A DNA stretch of 64,000 nt from Trichormus variabilis 0441 (GTDB lineage: Bacteria; Cyanobacteriota; Cyanobacteriia; Cyanobacteriales; Nostocaceae), in the NCBI RefSeq assembly GCF_009856605.1, contig NZ_CP047242.1, positions 6,313,768 through 6,377,767 on the forward strand, in the 5' to 3' direction. The notes beneath the pieces are model-generated. The model was not told the DNA's origin. It made no database searches and was given only the letters and a program-made list of their open reading frames with translations. The position numbers were made by a program, and so were the translations under genes. Below, piece by piece: positions 48,566-58,005 of the stretch (position 1 is its first letter; every line of letters begins with the position of its first letter).

Positions 48566-49522
48566 TTAAGGTGCTAGAAATCCACGATTGGTTAAGGCAT
48601 TTCTGGCTGCTGTATTGGTAGCAACAAAGTTAGCAAAGGAATTAGCAGCTGTAACATTTGTAGTTCTGTTAAGTACAGCTTCTGGATAGACTATGGGAGT
48701 AGTTAGGCAAGTTGAGGGAGCAGCTAGGCCTACTTGTGTTACTAGAGTAGAAACCTGTTTATCTGTCGCATACACTATACCTGCATCAATGACATTTCCA
48801 CCGAGAGTTTTAGTCTCAACTGCACTCAAAACGTTACGGACGTTAGTGGCAAAGATAAGCTTATTAGGTAGTGGGTTATTCAGCAGCGTATTGTAGGTAC
48901 CTCCACCGCAACCACTAGCGGTACTAGTCAGGACTTGTCTGGCATATTCTCCAGCTGGAACAGTTGAGGGGCTACCTATAGCAATACCGCGAATACCAGC
49001 TCTCGTTGGAGGACTATTAACAAGGGTGCTGAAACTCGAAATAGCGTTACCTGTGGGAGCAGGTGCAGTAGGGGTATTTGGTTTGATTAAGACGAGCCTA
49101 TTTCTAGCAATGTTCTGTGGCCAACCAGCAGCTAGTTTTTCAGCCGTCTGCAAACTGGTCATCTGAGAGGTAGCAGCCGAAATAAACACATCTGGAATCC
49201 CAGCTGTTTCATTTGGTGCATAGTTGATGTTTTGTAGCAAAATCCCTGAAGAATCTAGGCTATTTGTAAAGTTAATCTTTGGTGTGGAGGTGCTGTTATT
49301 GTAAGCATTCTCCACGTCTGTTAGTGCTTCCAATAAACTAACCGCAGCGTAAACTCTCAGACTGGCTGTAGCACTTGGTGATGTGACGGTTGTCGTCACC
49401 TGTGGTGTTGGGGGGGGTGTCTGTGCTGTAACTGGTGCAGACATCAACAATGGGAAGGCGATCGCCACTATTAAGCTGGTAATCGCCCCAGTCATCCAAG
49501 CAATAAATTTTTTCTTGCTCAT
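48566..49522 (-). CDS. Exported ModA-like substrate-binding protein
   Basis: The 318-residue protein has a signal peptide (SLIVAIAFPLLMSAPVTAQ) and a ModA-type fold: SLRVYAAVSLLEALTDVENAY, GIPDVFISAATSQM, NIARNRLVLIKPN, IAIGSPSTVPAGEYARQVL, and DAGIVYATDKQV. It is more diverged from ModA than the two other orphans, with Cys pair loops (SGCGGG, STCLTT) of its own. No permease or ATPase genes are nearby. Two tandem palindromes lie 51-89 bp upstream of its start. It is followed by a PEP-CTERM gene. The ligand may be an oxyanion or something else. Confidence 0.8.
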   Translation of the reverse strand: MSKKKFIAWMTGAITSLIVAIAFPLLMSAPVTAQTPPPTPQVTTTVTSPSATASLRVYAAVSLLEALTDVENAYNNSTSTPKINFTNSLDSSGILLQNINYAPNETAGIPDVFISAATSQMTSLQTAEKLAAGWPQNIARNRLVLIKPNTPTAPAPTGNAISSFSTLVNSPPTRAGIRGIAIGSPSTVPAGEYARQVLTSTASGCGGGTYNTLLNNPLPNKLIFATNVRNVLSAVETKTLGGNVIDAGIVYATDKQVSTLVTQVGLAAPSTCLTTPIVYPEAVLNRTTNVTAANSFANFVATNTAARNALTNRGFLAP

Positions 49523-49572
49523 AGAAAATGCTTCAGTGAAGTTACTTACGTGTGGTAAGCATTAGGAAAACA

Positions 49573-49611
49573 ATACCAAAAAAGTTGGAATATTACCAAT
49601 ATTTTTGGTAA
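49573..49611. promoter_or_regulatory. Tandem palindromes TACCAA-N5-TTGG and TTACCAA-N5-TTGGTAA, site 3
   Basis: A perfect copy at 49593-49611 (spacer TATTT) is joined to a weaker copy at 49573-49591 (ATACCAA-N5-TTGGAAT), repeated on a 20-bp period. They lie upstream of the ModA-like start at 49522 and about 355 bp before the P450. Confidence 0.7.
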
Positions 49612-49965
49612 TGCAAGATATTCTGACCCAGTAAACTTCACGATGTAGATGGCAGTCTTGTGGGCTATTAGCTGACGAATGAAGTTTTAAAAACAATCTC
49701 CTAAGTGTAATTACATAGCAACCAGTTGTGCTTCTACTGGCGATCGCATCCTTGTGGCTGATGGTTCTGGAAGTAAGCCAACAGCAATGTCTTGGATAAT
49801 AACAAAGCTTTTAGTTACATCGTCACCGATGTTCACACAATTAAACGCGAATTTACTCTTATTTTTTAGTGTAGTATCGTATTGTAAATGTAGTACAAAG
49901 ATTGCAGTGAAAGAATACGTTAGTATCTGGGTGATTTGAAGTTTTTGGTTGACAAAGGCGGATTC

Positions 49966-51519
49966 ATGCTCCAATACGTTACTGCTCAGATGAATAATTC
50001 TTCCTCTTTTCCCTATTTAGTGACAATCTTCAGTTTTACTACCATAGCGGGAACATTTGCCTGGCGTTGGTGGAAACAAAAGAAAAAATACAAATCCCTA
50101 CAATCACTCCCCTCCCCTCCTCAACACTGGCTGTTAGGAAATCTTCCGCAAGTTTTAGCAGCAGTGAAACAAAAAAAATTATTCCAATTATTTTTTGATT
50201 GGAGCCAGCAGCTAGGCCCGATGTATGTTGTCTGGAATGGTAGTTCTCCGGTTGTCATTTTAAGTAAACCAAAAGTTATCGAAGATACCATCGTCAATGG
50301 AATGAGAGATGGTAGCTTAATCAGATCCGCACGATTGCGCCAAGCGTGGAACGATATCAGTGGCCCCATTCTTATAGGAGAAACAGGAAATGAGTGGCAG
50401 TGGCGACGCAAAGTTTGGAACCCAGAATTCAGTTCTAGCAGTCTCGCCAAATATCTTAAAATTATTCACCAAGCCTGTGAACAAGTAATTGACACACTCA
50501 AGGAAACTGCACCACCAAAAGAAGTTGAGGTAGATCCCCTGTTTGTAGAACTAACAATGAGGGTGATTTCCTCTCTTGTACTAGGTATCCCTGTGGATAG
50601 AACGATTACTACTAATGAAGGGCCTCCCCTGGAAGTTCTCAAGGTGTACGAAGCGATGTGTGTTGTAGGCTATCGATTTCTACGACAAGCTACAGGTGAG
50701 AAGATATGGATGAAATATTTGCCAACCAAGAATTCACAAGATTATTGGGCATCAAGACGATATTTAGAGGAATTTTTAACTCCCCGTGTAGATTTAGCTT
50801 TACAGATGAGAGAACAAAAAACTGATTTTCCGCAAGTCAGTCCTTTGTTTCGTGAATCAATGTTAGTCAGAATTGCAGCTAAAGAACCAAAATATAATCG
50901 CCAAACATTAATAGCCGAATCTGTTGAATTCCTCATAGCTGGTACCGACACAACAGCTCATACTCTATCTTTTGCCGTAGGAGAGTTAAGCTTAAATCCA
51001 AGGGTTTTTCAGAAAGCACGGGACATTGTTGACCAAGCTTGGCAAAGTCAAGACAATATTAATACAGAAAGCTTTAAGGAATTGGCTTATATTAGCGCAA
51101 TTCTCAAGGAGACGTTACGCCTTTATTCAGTCGCTTCAGGCTCGACTTCCTTGGAAGCTCAACGCGACACGGTAATTGAGGGTAAAGTGATCCCTAGTGG
51201 TACAAGAATATCCTGGTCAATGCTTGCTGCTGGAAGAGATCCAGAAGTCTATGCTCATCCTGAGGAATTTCTGCCCGAACGTTGGTTAGACAAGAGTAAG
51301 GAAACTAGTAGTCTGCCAATGATAGACTTTGGCTCAGGGCCTCATCGTTGCTTGGGAGAGCATCTATCAATGCTGGAAGGGACTATGATGCTAGCATTAT
51401 TGCTCCGTCACTTCGACTGGGAGTTAGTCAACGGTCGTTCTTCCCTGGAACAGTTACAGCAAAACCTGTTAATTTATCCGTCCGATAAAATGCCAGTGCG
51501 CTTTCGGTTGAGAAATTGA
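49966..51519 (+). CDS. Cytochrome P450 monooxygenase
   Basis: The 517-residue protein has an N-terminal membrane helix (about 15-31, SFTTIAGTFAW) and a Pro-rich hinge (SLPSPPQHW), then P450 motifs: I-helix AGTDTTAHT, ExxR in KETLRLYS, PERW, and the heme loop FGSGPHRCLGE with ligand C462. A membrane-anchored bacterial P450 is uncommon and recalls eukaryote-like cyanobacterial CYPs. Substrate unknown; no redox partner gene is adjacent. I prefer ATG 49966 (MLQYVTAQM) to the upstream TTG 49936. The 250 bp before it contain only short unclear frames. Confidence 0.92.
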   Translation: MLQYVTAQMNNSSSFPYLVTIFSFTTIAGTFAWRWWKQKKKYKSLQSLPSPPQHWLLGNLPQVLAAVKQKKLFQLFFDWSQQLGPMYVVWNGSSPVVILSKPKVIEDTIVNGMRDGSLIRSARLRQAWNDISGPILIGETGNEWQWRRKVWNPEFSSSSLAKYLKIIHQACEQVIDTLKETAPPKEVEVDPLFVELTMRVISSLVLGIPVDRTITTNEGPPLEVLKVYEAMCVVGYRFLRQATGEKIWMKYLPTKNSQDYWASRRYLEEFLTPRVDLALQMREQKTDFPQVSPLFRESMLVRIAAKEPKYNRQTLIAESVEFLIAGTDTTAHTLSFAVGELSLNPRVFQKARDIVDQAWQSQDNINTESFKELAYISAILKETLRLYSVASGSTSLEAQRDTVIEGKVIPSGTRISWSMLAAGRDPEVYAHPEEFLPERWLDKSKETSSLPMIDFGSGPHRCLGEHLSMLEGTMMLALLLRHFDWELVNGRSSLEQLQQNLLIYPSDKMPVRFRLRN

Positions 51520-51539
51520 GTTAGGGACTTCCAGATAAA

Positions 51540-51663
51540 AAAATATCCCAAATGTAGAGTGGGTCAGTAGGAATATTTTCTGAGTACAGTTAGGTTCTAT
51601 GGCACTGACGCACCCTACCAAACCATCAATTTCGGATAATTTATTTTTTTTGTTCCCTTAGTT
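51540..51663 (-). repeat. Dispersed hairpin repeat (copy 3)
   Basis: Reverse-complement relative of 35051-35167, with the shared blocks GGGAACA, TTATCCGAAATTGA, GGTGCGTCAGT and ACTGACCCACTCTACAT in the same order. It lies just after the P450 stop. Confidence 0.65.
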
Positions 51664-51746
51664 GTGCTGAAGATAAGGGGCTTGAGACACAATTATAGTT
51701 TTACTGTTGCCTACTTGTACTAGCCCCTAGTCTTAACTCTGTGGGA

Positions 51747-52496
51747 TTACTTCCCGTAGTAAACCCTAGCATTAGCAAATCCCATATTTCGCAGATAATT
51801 GCTCCATTGTTCTGCTTCTGTCCTTTGAACAAAAGGCCCGACTGCTACGTGTGGCCCTAGAGGTTGTCTTCTTTCTCTGACAAAACTATTTCGTCCCACA
51901 GCTAATCTAATACGATTGGCAATTGAAGGAACCTCTTCTGGTTTTGCGGGGATAGTCACATAATACCTAGACCGTTCACTTCCATAATTTCCCCCACCAG
52001 GAGAGTTGGGTATTCCCTGTCCATCTCCACTACCAGCAATTCTGGCACCATAAATACCAGATGACTCTAGTTCTCTGACTCGCTGTTGGGCATTTGATTC
52101 TCTATTAAAAACTCCCGACTGGATCACAGAACGACCATTGTACTGGCGGATGTAAGCGCTGGGTTCAATGCGCCGTACTCTTTGTAGAGTGTCGTAACTA
52201 TTATTGTCAACATATACAAAATAACGCTGAAAGTTTTGTCCAGATTGATATTGATACTGTACTGGTTGATAGGGCTGATAATCTTGTTGATATTGGTTGA
52301 ATTCCACTTCCTGTTCCTGGGTGGGGACATTAGGTGGTGGTGGTAAACTTTCAAATACCCCAGATTGAGTTAGCAAAACCCTATCATTGTTTTTAATTTG
52401 TCCTTTTGCTGGGCTAGGAACTAGTGTTAACCAACTGCCTAATAACAATGGCATTATAGGCAATGTAATATATTTACTCGTTATCTGAATAGACAT
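51747..52496 (-). CDS. Exported SPOR-like domain protein
   Basis: The 249-residue protein has a signal peptide (LPIMPLLLGSWLTLVPSPAKG), a Gln/Tyr-rich linker (about 60-90: YQQDYQPYQPVQYQYQ) and two SPOR-like half domains: VIQSGVFNRESNAQQRVRELESSGIYGARI and VAVGPFVQRTEAEQWSNYLRNMGFANARV. SPOR domains bind denuded peptidoglycan glycans, often at division sites. In cyanobacteria several such proteins of unknown role occur. It is a single gene, divergent from mnmA with 390 bp between. Confidence 0.82.
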   Translation of the reverse strand: MSIQITSKYITLPIMPLLLGSWLTLVPSPAKGQIKNNDRVLLTQSGVFESLPPPPNVPTQEQEVEFNQYQQDYQPYQPVQYQYQSGQNFQRYFVYVDNNSYDTLQRVRRIEPSAYIRQYNGRSVIQSGVFNRESNAQQRVRELESSGIYGARIAGSGDGQGIPNSPGGGNYGSERSRYYVTIPAKPEEVPSIANRIRLAVGRNSFVRERRQPLGPHVAVGPFVQRTEAEQWSNYLRNMGFANARVYYGK

Positions 52497-52886
52497 GGTA
52501 GAAACAAAATTTATGGACTATTGCCTTGAGACACTAAATTAGTAGAACTTTATACTGCTAGCTTAAAGGGACTATGCTCAGGTGGCAACGGATACATGAA
52601 AAAATATGCAGTTCCTGTGAATGATGCCAGAGATTTGAGACAAATTTAGTCAGGGTTAATGCCGTCGTCAAACCCTTTAATTTTCAACGCGCCGAAAATT
52701 ATCTATGATTGGGAACTGAAGCGCTTTACTAATAAGGCTTGTAAGGGATATATGCTACAATTGAGCAGTTAAAAATTTATCAACCTACGATTAATTTAGT
52801 AGATAAAAACAGCCGAAATTATTATATAGCGTAGATTTTTAAATTTCAAATTCCGCAAAGCGCTATTTTGTACAAAATTTAGAACT
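52497..52886. other. Gene-free region upstream of mnmA
   Basis: 390 bp without a gene; it should carry the divergent promoters of the SPOR gene and mnmA. AT-rich with TATATAGCG at about 52824-52832, near where an mnmA promoter might be. No inverted repeat or riboswitch was recognised. Confidence 0.4.
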
Positions 52887-53945
52887 ATGAAAAAAGTTGT
52901 CGTCGGTCTTTCTGGTGGCGTTGACAGTTCCACAGCCGCCGCTATCCTCCATAATCAGGGCTATGAAGTAATTGGTTTAACCCTTTGGCTAATGAAAGGC
53001 AAAGGTCAGTGTTGCTCTGAAGGGATGATCGACGCGGCTTATATTTGTGAACAGTTAGGCATTCCCCATGAAGTGGTGGATATGCGGGATGTGTTTCAAA
53101 CTCATATTGTCGATTATCTAGTAACTGGTTATGGTGCTGGGATTACGCCATTGCCTTGCTCTCAGTGCAACAAAACGGTAAAGTTCGGCCCAATGGTACA
53201 GTATGCCAGGGAACAATTGGGATGCGATCGCATCGCTACAGGTCATTATGCCCGTATTAGTTACGACGAAGCAAGTGGACGTTACCAACTATTAAGGGCT
53301 GTTGACCGCAACAAAGACCAATCTTATTTTCTGTATGATTTGTCTCAAGATTTACTGGCAGCCTCGCTATTTCCTCTAGGGGAAATGGAAAAAGCTGATA
53401 CCCGTCGCATTGCCACGGAACATGGACTAAAAACTGCCGATAAGCCAGAAAGCCAAGACCTGTGCCTAGTTGAAAGTAACGGTTCCATGCGAGCTTTTCT
53501 GGATAAGTATATCGCACCCAAAAAAGGCGATATTGTGGATACCGCAGGCAAAATTTTAGGGCAACATGATGGTGTCCATCATTACACGATTGGGCAACGT
53601 AAGGGCTTAGGGATTGCAGCACCTGAACCACTGTATGTGGTGGAATTGGATGCAGTCAATAATAAAGTAGTAGTAGGCGATCGCACTAAAGCTACTCAAG
53701 AAGAATGTACTGTCAGCCGAGTCAATTGGGTTTCCATCCCTGAACCATCCACACCAATTCGTGCAGCCGTACAAATCCGCTATCGTTCTGCACCTGAACC
53801 AGTGACAGTCATTCCTCTGGAAAACTCCCGCGTCCGCTTGGTATTTGATGAACCCCAATTCAGCATCACCCCCGGACAAGCAGCAGTGTGGTATGACGGC
53901 GATAAAGTTTTGGGTGGTGGGATTATTGAACAATTTAGTAATTAA
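52887..53945 (+). CDS. mnmA: tRNA-specific 2-thiouridylase MnmA
   Basis: MnmA puts sulfur on U34 of Lys, Glu and Gln tRNAs, activating the uridine with ATP. The 352-residue protein is full length: PP-loop [11 protein letters not shown] (8-18), catalytic C94 in [11 protein letters not shown] with the partner Cys in SQDLCLV, TGHYAR, and the C-terminal beta domain ending [12 protein letters not shown]. The ATG follows AAATTTAGAACT, without a strong ribosome binding site. Sulfur is usually supplied by IscS and carriers, here not adjacent. Confidence 0.96.
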   Translation: MKKVVVGLSGGVDSSTAAAILHNQGYEVIGLTLWLMKGKGQCCSEGMIDAAYICEQLGIPHEVVDMRDVFQTHIVDYLVTGYGAGITPLPCSQCNKTVKFGPMVQYAREQLGCDRIATGHYARISYDEASGRYQLLRAVDRNKDQSYFLYDLSQDLLAASLFPLGEMEKADTRRIATEHGLKTADKPESQDLCLVESNGSMRAFLDKYIAPKKGDIVDTAGKILGQHDGVHHYTIGQRKGLGIAAPEPLYVVELDAVNNKVVVGDRTKATQEECTVSRVNWVSIPEPSTPIRAAVQIRYRSAPEPVTVIPLENSRVRLVFDEPQFSITPGQAAVWYDGDKVLGGGIIEQFSN

Positions 53946-54047
53946 AATTACTCACCCACAAGAGGATAGAGTTTTGTCAGTGATCAGTGGCAAAGGTATG
54001 TAAAAACCACACACTAAGGGTTGGGGTATTAGACCAGATCATTTTGT

Positions 54048-54078
54048 AGAGACGCGATTAATCGCGTCTCTTTTCTTT
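54048..54078 (+). terminator. Perfect palindrome with T-tract downstream of mnmA
   Basis: AGAGACGCGATT/AATCGCGTCTCT (54048-54071) is an exact 24-bp palindrome followed by TTTCTTT. It is also a known type of short repeat (GTAGAGACG relatives at 45038), but the T-run makes termination plausible. Confidence 0.65.
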
Positions 54079-54324
54079 AAAAGTTCACCTAAAGATTCAA
54101 ACAACAAATATTCCTAGAAATTATTAGCTGTAAAGCATCACAATCTGTCGCATCTGCTTGCTTTTACTGCTTATGTATGTGAATATTTTACCATTCAAAT
54201 ACGGTAAATTGCTCAAAATATCGTAGTATTTGTTTTGGTTATGTAGTTAAGTGTGCTTATGTGGAGTCAGTTTGTATTGCCTCAACTAATGAAGACGGTC
54301 AGCCGCTTTCTTCAAAATTATGAG

Positions 54325-55329
54325 ATGTCTAGAATACGTAAATTTATCTGCTGGTTTACATTGGGGCTAAGTTTGAGTCTGGTTATTTCTGCCTGTTCTC
54401 CTAGCAATACAAACAACTCTGCGGTAACGTCAACAGCAAGCCCCACCCCTACAACTCAAGGTGTTGCAATTCGCATTGGTTATCAAAAAGCAGCCACAGT
54501 TCTCAATGCAATGCGAAGCAGGGGAGAAGTAGAAAAAGCCTTGACTGCTGCCGGTGCAACGGTTACATGGACAGAATTTCCCGCCGGGCCACCGATGCTA
54601 GAAGCGATGAATGCAGGTAGTATCGACTTTGGTTATACAGGAGAATCACCCCCCATTTTTGCTCAAGCTGGTGGTGTTCCCCTATTGTATGTAGCTTACG
54701 ACCCTTGGAGTCCCAAAGCCGAAGCAATTATCGTACCGAAAAATTCACCAATTAAAACTGTCGCTGAACTCAAGGGTAAAAGAGTCGCCTTTGCCAAAGG
54801 TTCTAATACTAACTATTTAGTAGTCAAAGCCCTAGAAGCAGCCGGACTAAACTATAGTGACATCAAACCCGCCTATCTCACCCCCGCAGATGCCCGCGCA
54901 GCTTTTGAAGGTGGTAACGTTGATGCTTGGGCAATTTGGGACCCTTTTCTAGCAGCAGTTGAACAGGCTACAGGTGCAAGGATTCTCACCGATGCCACAA
55001 ATTTAGCACCCAATCGAGGTTACTATCTGGTGCGTCAAGCCTTTGTGAATACTCATGGAGATGTATTGAAAACCCTGTTAGATGAAGTTACCAAAGTCGA
55101 TAAATGGGCAGCCAATAACCCCCAAGAAGTAGCTAAATTTTTAGAACCAGAATTAGGCATTCCCGCCGCCGCCTTGGAAGTTGCCGAGAAACGCCGACAG
55201 TATGGGGTTTTCCCGTTAACAGATGAAGTAATTAGCAAGCAGCAAGATATTGCCGATACCTTTTACAAAATCCAACTAATTCCCAAACAAATTCAAGTAA
55301 AAGACATCGTTTGGCAAGGCAAGAAATAA
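54325..55329 (+). CDS. SsuA/TauA-type substrate-binding lipoprotein (orphan)
   Basis: This is an NMT1/SsuA-family receptor for sulfonates or similar compounds. I prefer ATG 54325 (MSRIRKF), which gives a lipoprotein signal with lipobox LVISAC; the frame is open to 54253. Motifs: [56 protein letters not shown], and [12 protein letters not shown], as in aliphatic-sulfonate receptors. No SsuB or SsuC lies in the window. It is followed, after a heptamer array, by an FAD enzyme on the same strand, which suggests the ligand is its substrate or related to it. Confidence 0.87.
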   Translation: MSRIRKFICWFTLGLSLSLVISACSPSNTNNSAVTSTASPTPTTQGVAIRIGYQKAATVLNAMRSRGEVEKALTAAGATVTWTEFPAGPPMLEAMNAGSIDFGYTGESPPIFAQAGGVPLLYVAYDPWSPKAEAIIVPKNSPIKTVAELKGKRVAFAKGSNTNYLVVKALEAAGLNYSDIKPAYLTPADARAAFEGGNVDAWAIWDPFLAAVEQATGARILTDATNLAPNRGYYLVRQAFVNTHGDVLKTLLDEVTKVDKWAANNPQEVAKFLEPELGIPAAALEVAEKRRQYGVFPLTDEVISKQQDIADTFYKIQLIPKQIQVKDIVWQGKK

Positions 55330-55373
55330 GGCAGGGGGCAGGTAGAGGGCAGGGGGCAGGGAGCAGGGGGAGA

Positions 55374-55506
55374 AATCCCCAATCCCCAGTCCCCAATCCC
55401 CAGTCCCCAATCCCCAATCCCCAATCCCCAGTCCCCAATCCCCAATCCCCAGTCCCCAGTCCCCAGTCCCCAGTCCCCAGTCCCCAATCCCTAGTCCCCA
55501 ATCCCC
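55374..55506 (+). repeat. 19-unit heptamer array (CCCCAAT/CCCCAGT)
   Basis: Nineteen contiguous 7-base units of AATCCCC or AGTCCCC, one with a T change (AATCCCT), run from 55374 to 55506 and end 7 bp before the flavoprotein ATG. The preceding 55331-55372 is a related GGGGCAG repeat. It is a short tandem repeat typical of the genus, not a CRISPR array. Its length probably varies between strains. Confidence 0.95.
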
Positions 55507-55513
55507 AAAAATT

Positions 55514-57223
55514 ATGGATATCAATACTCAAAAGATCAAAACTGATGTACTCGTTATAGGTGGAGGTACTGCGGGAACAATGGCAGGTATTAAAGCCAAG
55601 CAAGCAAATCCTGATGCAGAGGTGCTGATATTAGAAAAGGCTAACATACGTCGGAGTGGTGCGATCGCAATGGGGATGGATGGCGTAAACACCGCAGTCA
55701 TCCCCGGACATTCCACCCCAGAACAGTACGTCCGGGAAATCACCCTCGCTAACGATGGTATTCTCAACCAAAAAGCTATATATCAAACAGGTAAATTAGG
55801 TCACGAAGTCATTCAAGAATTAGAAAGCTGGGGCGTGAAATTTCAAAAAGATGCCCAAGGTAATTATGACTTAAAACAAGTGCATCGTGTGGGTAAATAC
55901 GTCTTACCCATGCCAGAAGGTAAAGACCTGAAAACCATCCTCACCCGCCAAGTTAAACGCCACAAAGTCAAAGTCACAAACCGTGTGATGGCTACTCGTA
56001 TTTTAGTCAAAGACGGACGTGCTGTTGGCGCGGTAGGATTTGATGTGAGAAACGGCGACTACATAATCATTCAAGCCAAAGCCGTCATTTTGTGTACAGG
56101 CGCTTGTGGCAGACTCGGCTTACCCGCTTCCGGCTATCTCTACGGCACTTACGAAAATCCTACCAACGCTGGCGATGGCTATTCAATGGCTTATCACGCA
56201 GGCGCAGAACTCAGCAACATTGAATGTTTTCAAATTAATCCCTTAATTAAAGATTACAACGGCCCTGCCTGCGCCTATGTCGCTGGGCCATTTGGCGCAC
56301 ATACAGCCAACGCCGAAGGAAATCGCTTCATTAGTTGCGACTATTGGAGTGGTCAAATGATGTTGGAAATCTGGAAAGAATTAAACTCAGGAAAAGGGCC
56401 AGTCCAACTCAAAATGACCCATCTTGATGAAGATACAATTGCCGAAATTGAATCTATACTTTGGGCAAATGAAAGACCAAGTAGAGAACGTTTTCATCAA
56501 GGGAGAAATGAAGATTACCGCACCCACGGCGTAGAAATGCACATTTCTGAAATCGGCTTATGTAGTGGTCATAGTGCTTCTGGGGTGTGGGTAAATGAAA
56601 ACGCCCAAACCACAGTTCCCGGTCTATATGCAGCCGGCGACATGGCCAGCGTTCCCCATAATTATATGATTGGCGCATTTGTTTTTGGTCGCATAGCCGG
56701 AACTCATGCCATTGAATATATTCAAGATTTAGATTTTGTCGAACCAGATGCCGAGTTTCTAGAAACAGAAAAAGCCAGAATTTATGCCCCATTAACTAGA
56801 GCAAATGGCATACCCCATACTCAAGTAGAATATAAACTCAGACGCTTAGTTAATGATTATCTCCAACCACCGAAATCAGGCAACAAAATAGAGATTGGCT
56901 TGAAACAGTTTGTTCAATATCAACAAACATTAGATTTAATGGGTGCGCGTGACCCCCATGAATTAATGCGTTCTCTGGAAGTACATTTTATTCGAGACTG
57001 TGCAGAAATGGCAGCCAGAGCATCATTATATCGTCAAGAAACTCGTTGGGGACTATATCATTACCGCTTAGATTATCCAGAAAAAAATGATGATGAATGG
57101 TTCTGTCACGTCAATTTAAAGAAAGACGATTCAGGACAAATGGTATTATTCAAGCGTCCTGTAGAGCCTTATATTGTGGAAGTAGATACAGTTAAAGAAT
57201 TATACAGTGTAGCTGTAAAGTGA
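55514..57223 (+). CDS. FAD-dependent oxidoreductase, AprA/fumarate reductase-like flavoprotein
   Basis: The 569-residue protein has an N-terminal FAD dinucleotide fold ([20 protein letters not shown]) and belongs to the flavoprotein superfamily of fumarate reductase, L-aspartate oxidase and APS reductase alpha; [30 protein letters not shown], and a late [19 protein letters not shown] (second FAD segment) are seen. The C-terminal helical domain resembles that of AprA. The natural partner would be a small two-cluster ferredoxin, found 2.8 kb on at 60020. No Shine-Dalgarno sequence precedes the ATG because the heptamer array ends there. The reaction is unknown; a sulfur compound or sulfonate is suggested by the SsuA-like gene upstream. 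Confidence 0.86.
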   Translation: MDINTQKIKTDVLVIGGGTAGTMAGIKAKQANPDAEVLILEKANIRRSGAIAMGMDGVNTAVIPGHSTPEQYVREITLANDGILNQKAIYQTGKLGHEVIQELESWGVKFQKDAQGNYDLKQVHRVGKYVLPMPEGKDLKTILTRQVKRHKVKVTNRVMATRILVKDGRAVGAVGFDVRNGDYIIIQAKAVILCTGACGRLGLPASGYLYGTYENPTNAGDGYSMAYHAGAELSNIECFQINPLIKDYNGPACAYVAGPFGAHTANAEGNRFISCDYWSGQMMLEIWKELNSGKGPVQLKMTHLDEDTIAEIESILWANERPSRERFHQGRNEDYRTHGVEMHISEIGLCSGHSASGVWVNENAQTTVPGLYAAGDMASVPHNYMIGAFVFGRIAGTHAIEYIQDLDFVEPDAEFLETEKARIYAPLTRANGIPHTQVEYKLRRLVNDYLQPPKSGNKIEIGLKQFVQYQQTLDLMGARDPHELMRSLEVHFIRDCAEMAARASLYRQETRWGLYHYRLDYPEKNDDEWFCHVNLKKDDSGQMVLFKRPVEPYIVEVDTVKELYSVAVK

Positions 57224-57235
57224 GGCACTAAAAAA

Positions 57236-57389
57236 ACGTGAATTCGACGGAACCTAACCCCAACCCCTTCCCTACAAGGGAAGGGGCTGGAAATCTATAA
57301 CTGAGTACCAAATAATCAGGGTTTTAAGCCTCTCCCCGATGCGGGGAGAGGTTTGGAGAGGGGTTCTTCCGAATTTATCGAACTCACGT
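57236..57389. mobile_element. Intact 154-bp MITE-like element
   Basis: It starts ACGTGAATTCGACGG and ends ATCGAACTCACGT, inverted ends. TAAAAA flanks it on both sides (a likely target duplication). The interior has AACCCCTTCCCTACAAGGG and GGGGAGAGGTTTGGAGAGGG arms. It is the undisturbed form of the element at 2820-4820 and lies 12 bp after the flavoprotein stop. Confidence 0.82.
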
Positions 57390-57451
57390 TAAAAAGCATA
57401 AATAAATAGTTCTAGGAAAGCGTAACGTACATCAATGATTCAATTAGTAAA

Positions 57452-57976
57452 ATGCTTGAATTAATTAAACCAACTTATAATTTATATTCAGAGTTTATTG
57501 ATATGGTAGCAGAATATCAAAAACATGGTGAGTCACGCCTATTTGATCAGAATAATTTAACGTTAATTCAAGAAGATTTTTCAGCCTACATCCAATACTT
57601 AGAAAATAATTCAAAAGGTATTGATTTAAAACCTGGTTTTGTACCTGCAACAACTTTTTGGTTGGTGGCACAGAGCAAGATTATTTTGGGCGAAAGCCAA
57701 TTACGTCATTGGTTAATACCTACATTGGAACGTCGAGGAGGACATATTGGATATATGATTCGCCCTCTCCAAAGAAGGAAAGGATATGGTACACAAATAC
57801 TAACTAAGACTTTAGAAAAAGCTAGAAATATGGGCTTAAGTCGCGTTCTTTTAACCTGCAATAAAGATAATGTTGCTTCCGCCAGTGTAATTCAAAAAAA
57901 TCAAGGTCAATTGACAAGTGAAGAATTTGTGGAAAATTCTGACATAATTATTTCCCGTTATTGGATTGATTTATGA
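57452..57976 (+). CDS. GNAT-family N-acetyltransferase
   Basis: The 174-residue protein has the GNAT acetyl-CoA fold: IGYMIRPLQRRKGYGTQILTKTLEKA (motif A with RRKGYG) and motif B LTCNKDNVASASVIQKN. It transfers an acetyl group to an amine on an unknown acceptor. Similarity to the phosphinothricin or aminoglycoside types cannot be judged by eye. It is the first of four genes on the same strand that stand between the flavoprotein and the ferredoxin. Confidence 0.88.
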   Translation: MLELIKPTYNLYSEFIDMVAEYQKHGESRLFDQNNLTLIQEDFSAYIQYLENNSKGIDLKPGFVPATTFWLVAQSKIILGESQLRHWLIPTLERRGGHIGYMIRPLQRRKGYGTQILTKTLEKARNMGLSRVLLTCNKDNVASASVIQKNQGQLTSEEFVENSDIIISRYWIDL

Positions 57977-58005
57977 AAATCTAATTTAGTTCTAATAAAA
58001 TAAAA

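Noticed and set aside
49711..49974. 87-codon minus-strand frame before the P450
   Set aside because: No family, weak start, overlaps the P450 5' region; too little to support.
55374..55506. Array that could be taken for CRISPR
   Set aside because: Units are 7 bp and contiguous, with no spacers and no cas genes nearby.
55232..55603. Several frames coding GDWGLGT repeats, up to 123 codons
   Set aside because: They are translations of the CCCCAAT/CCCCAGT heptamer array; no start signal and no independent sequence.
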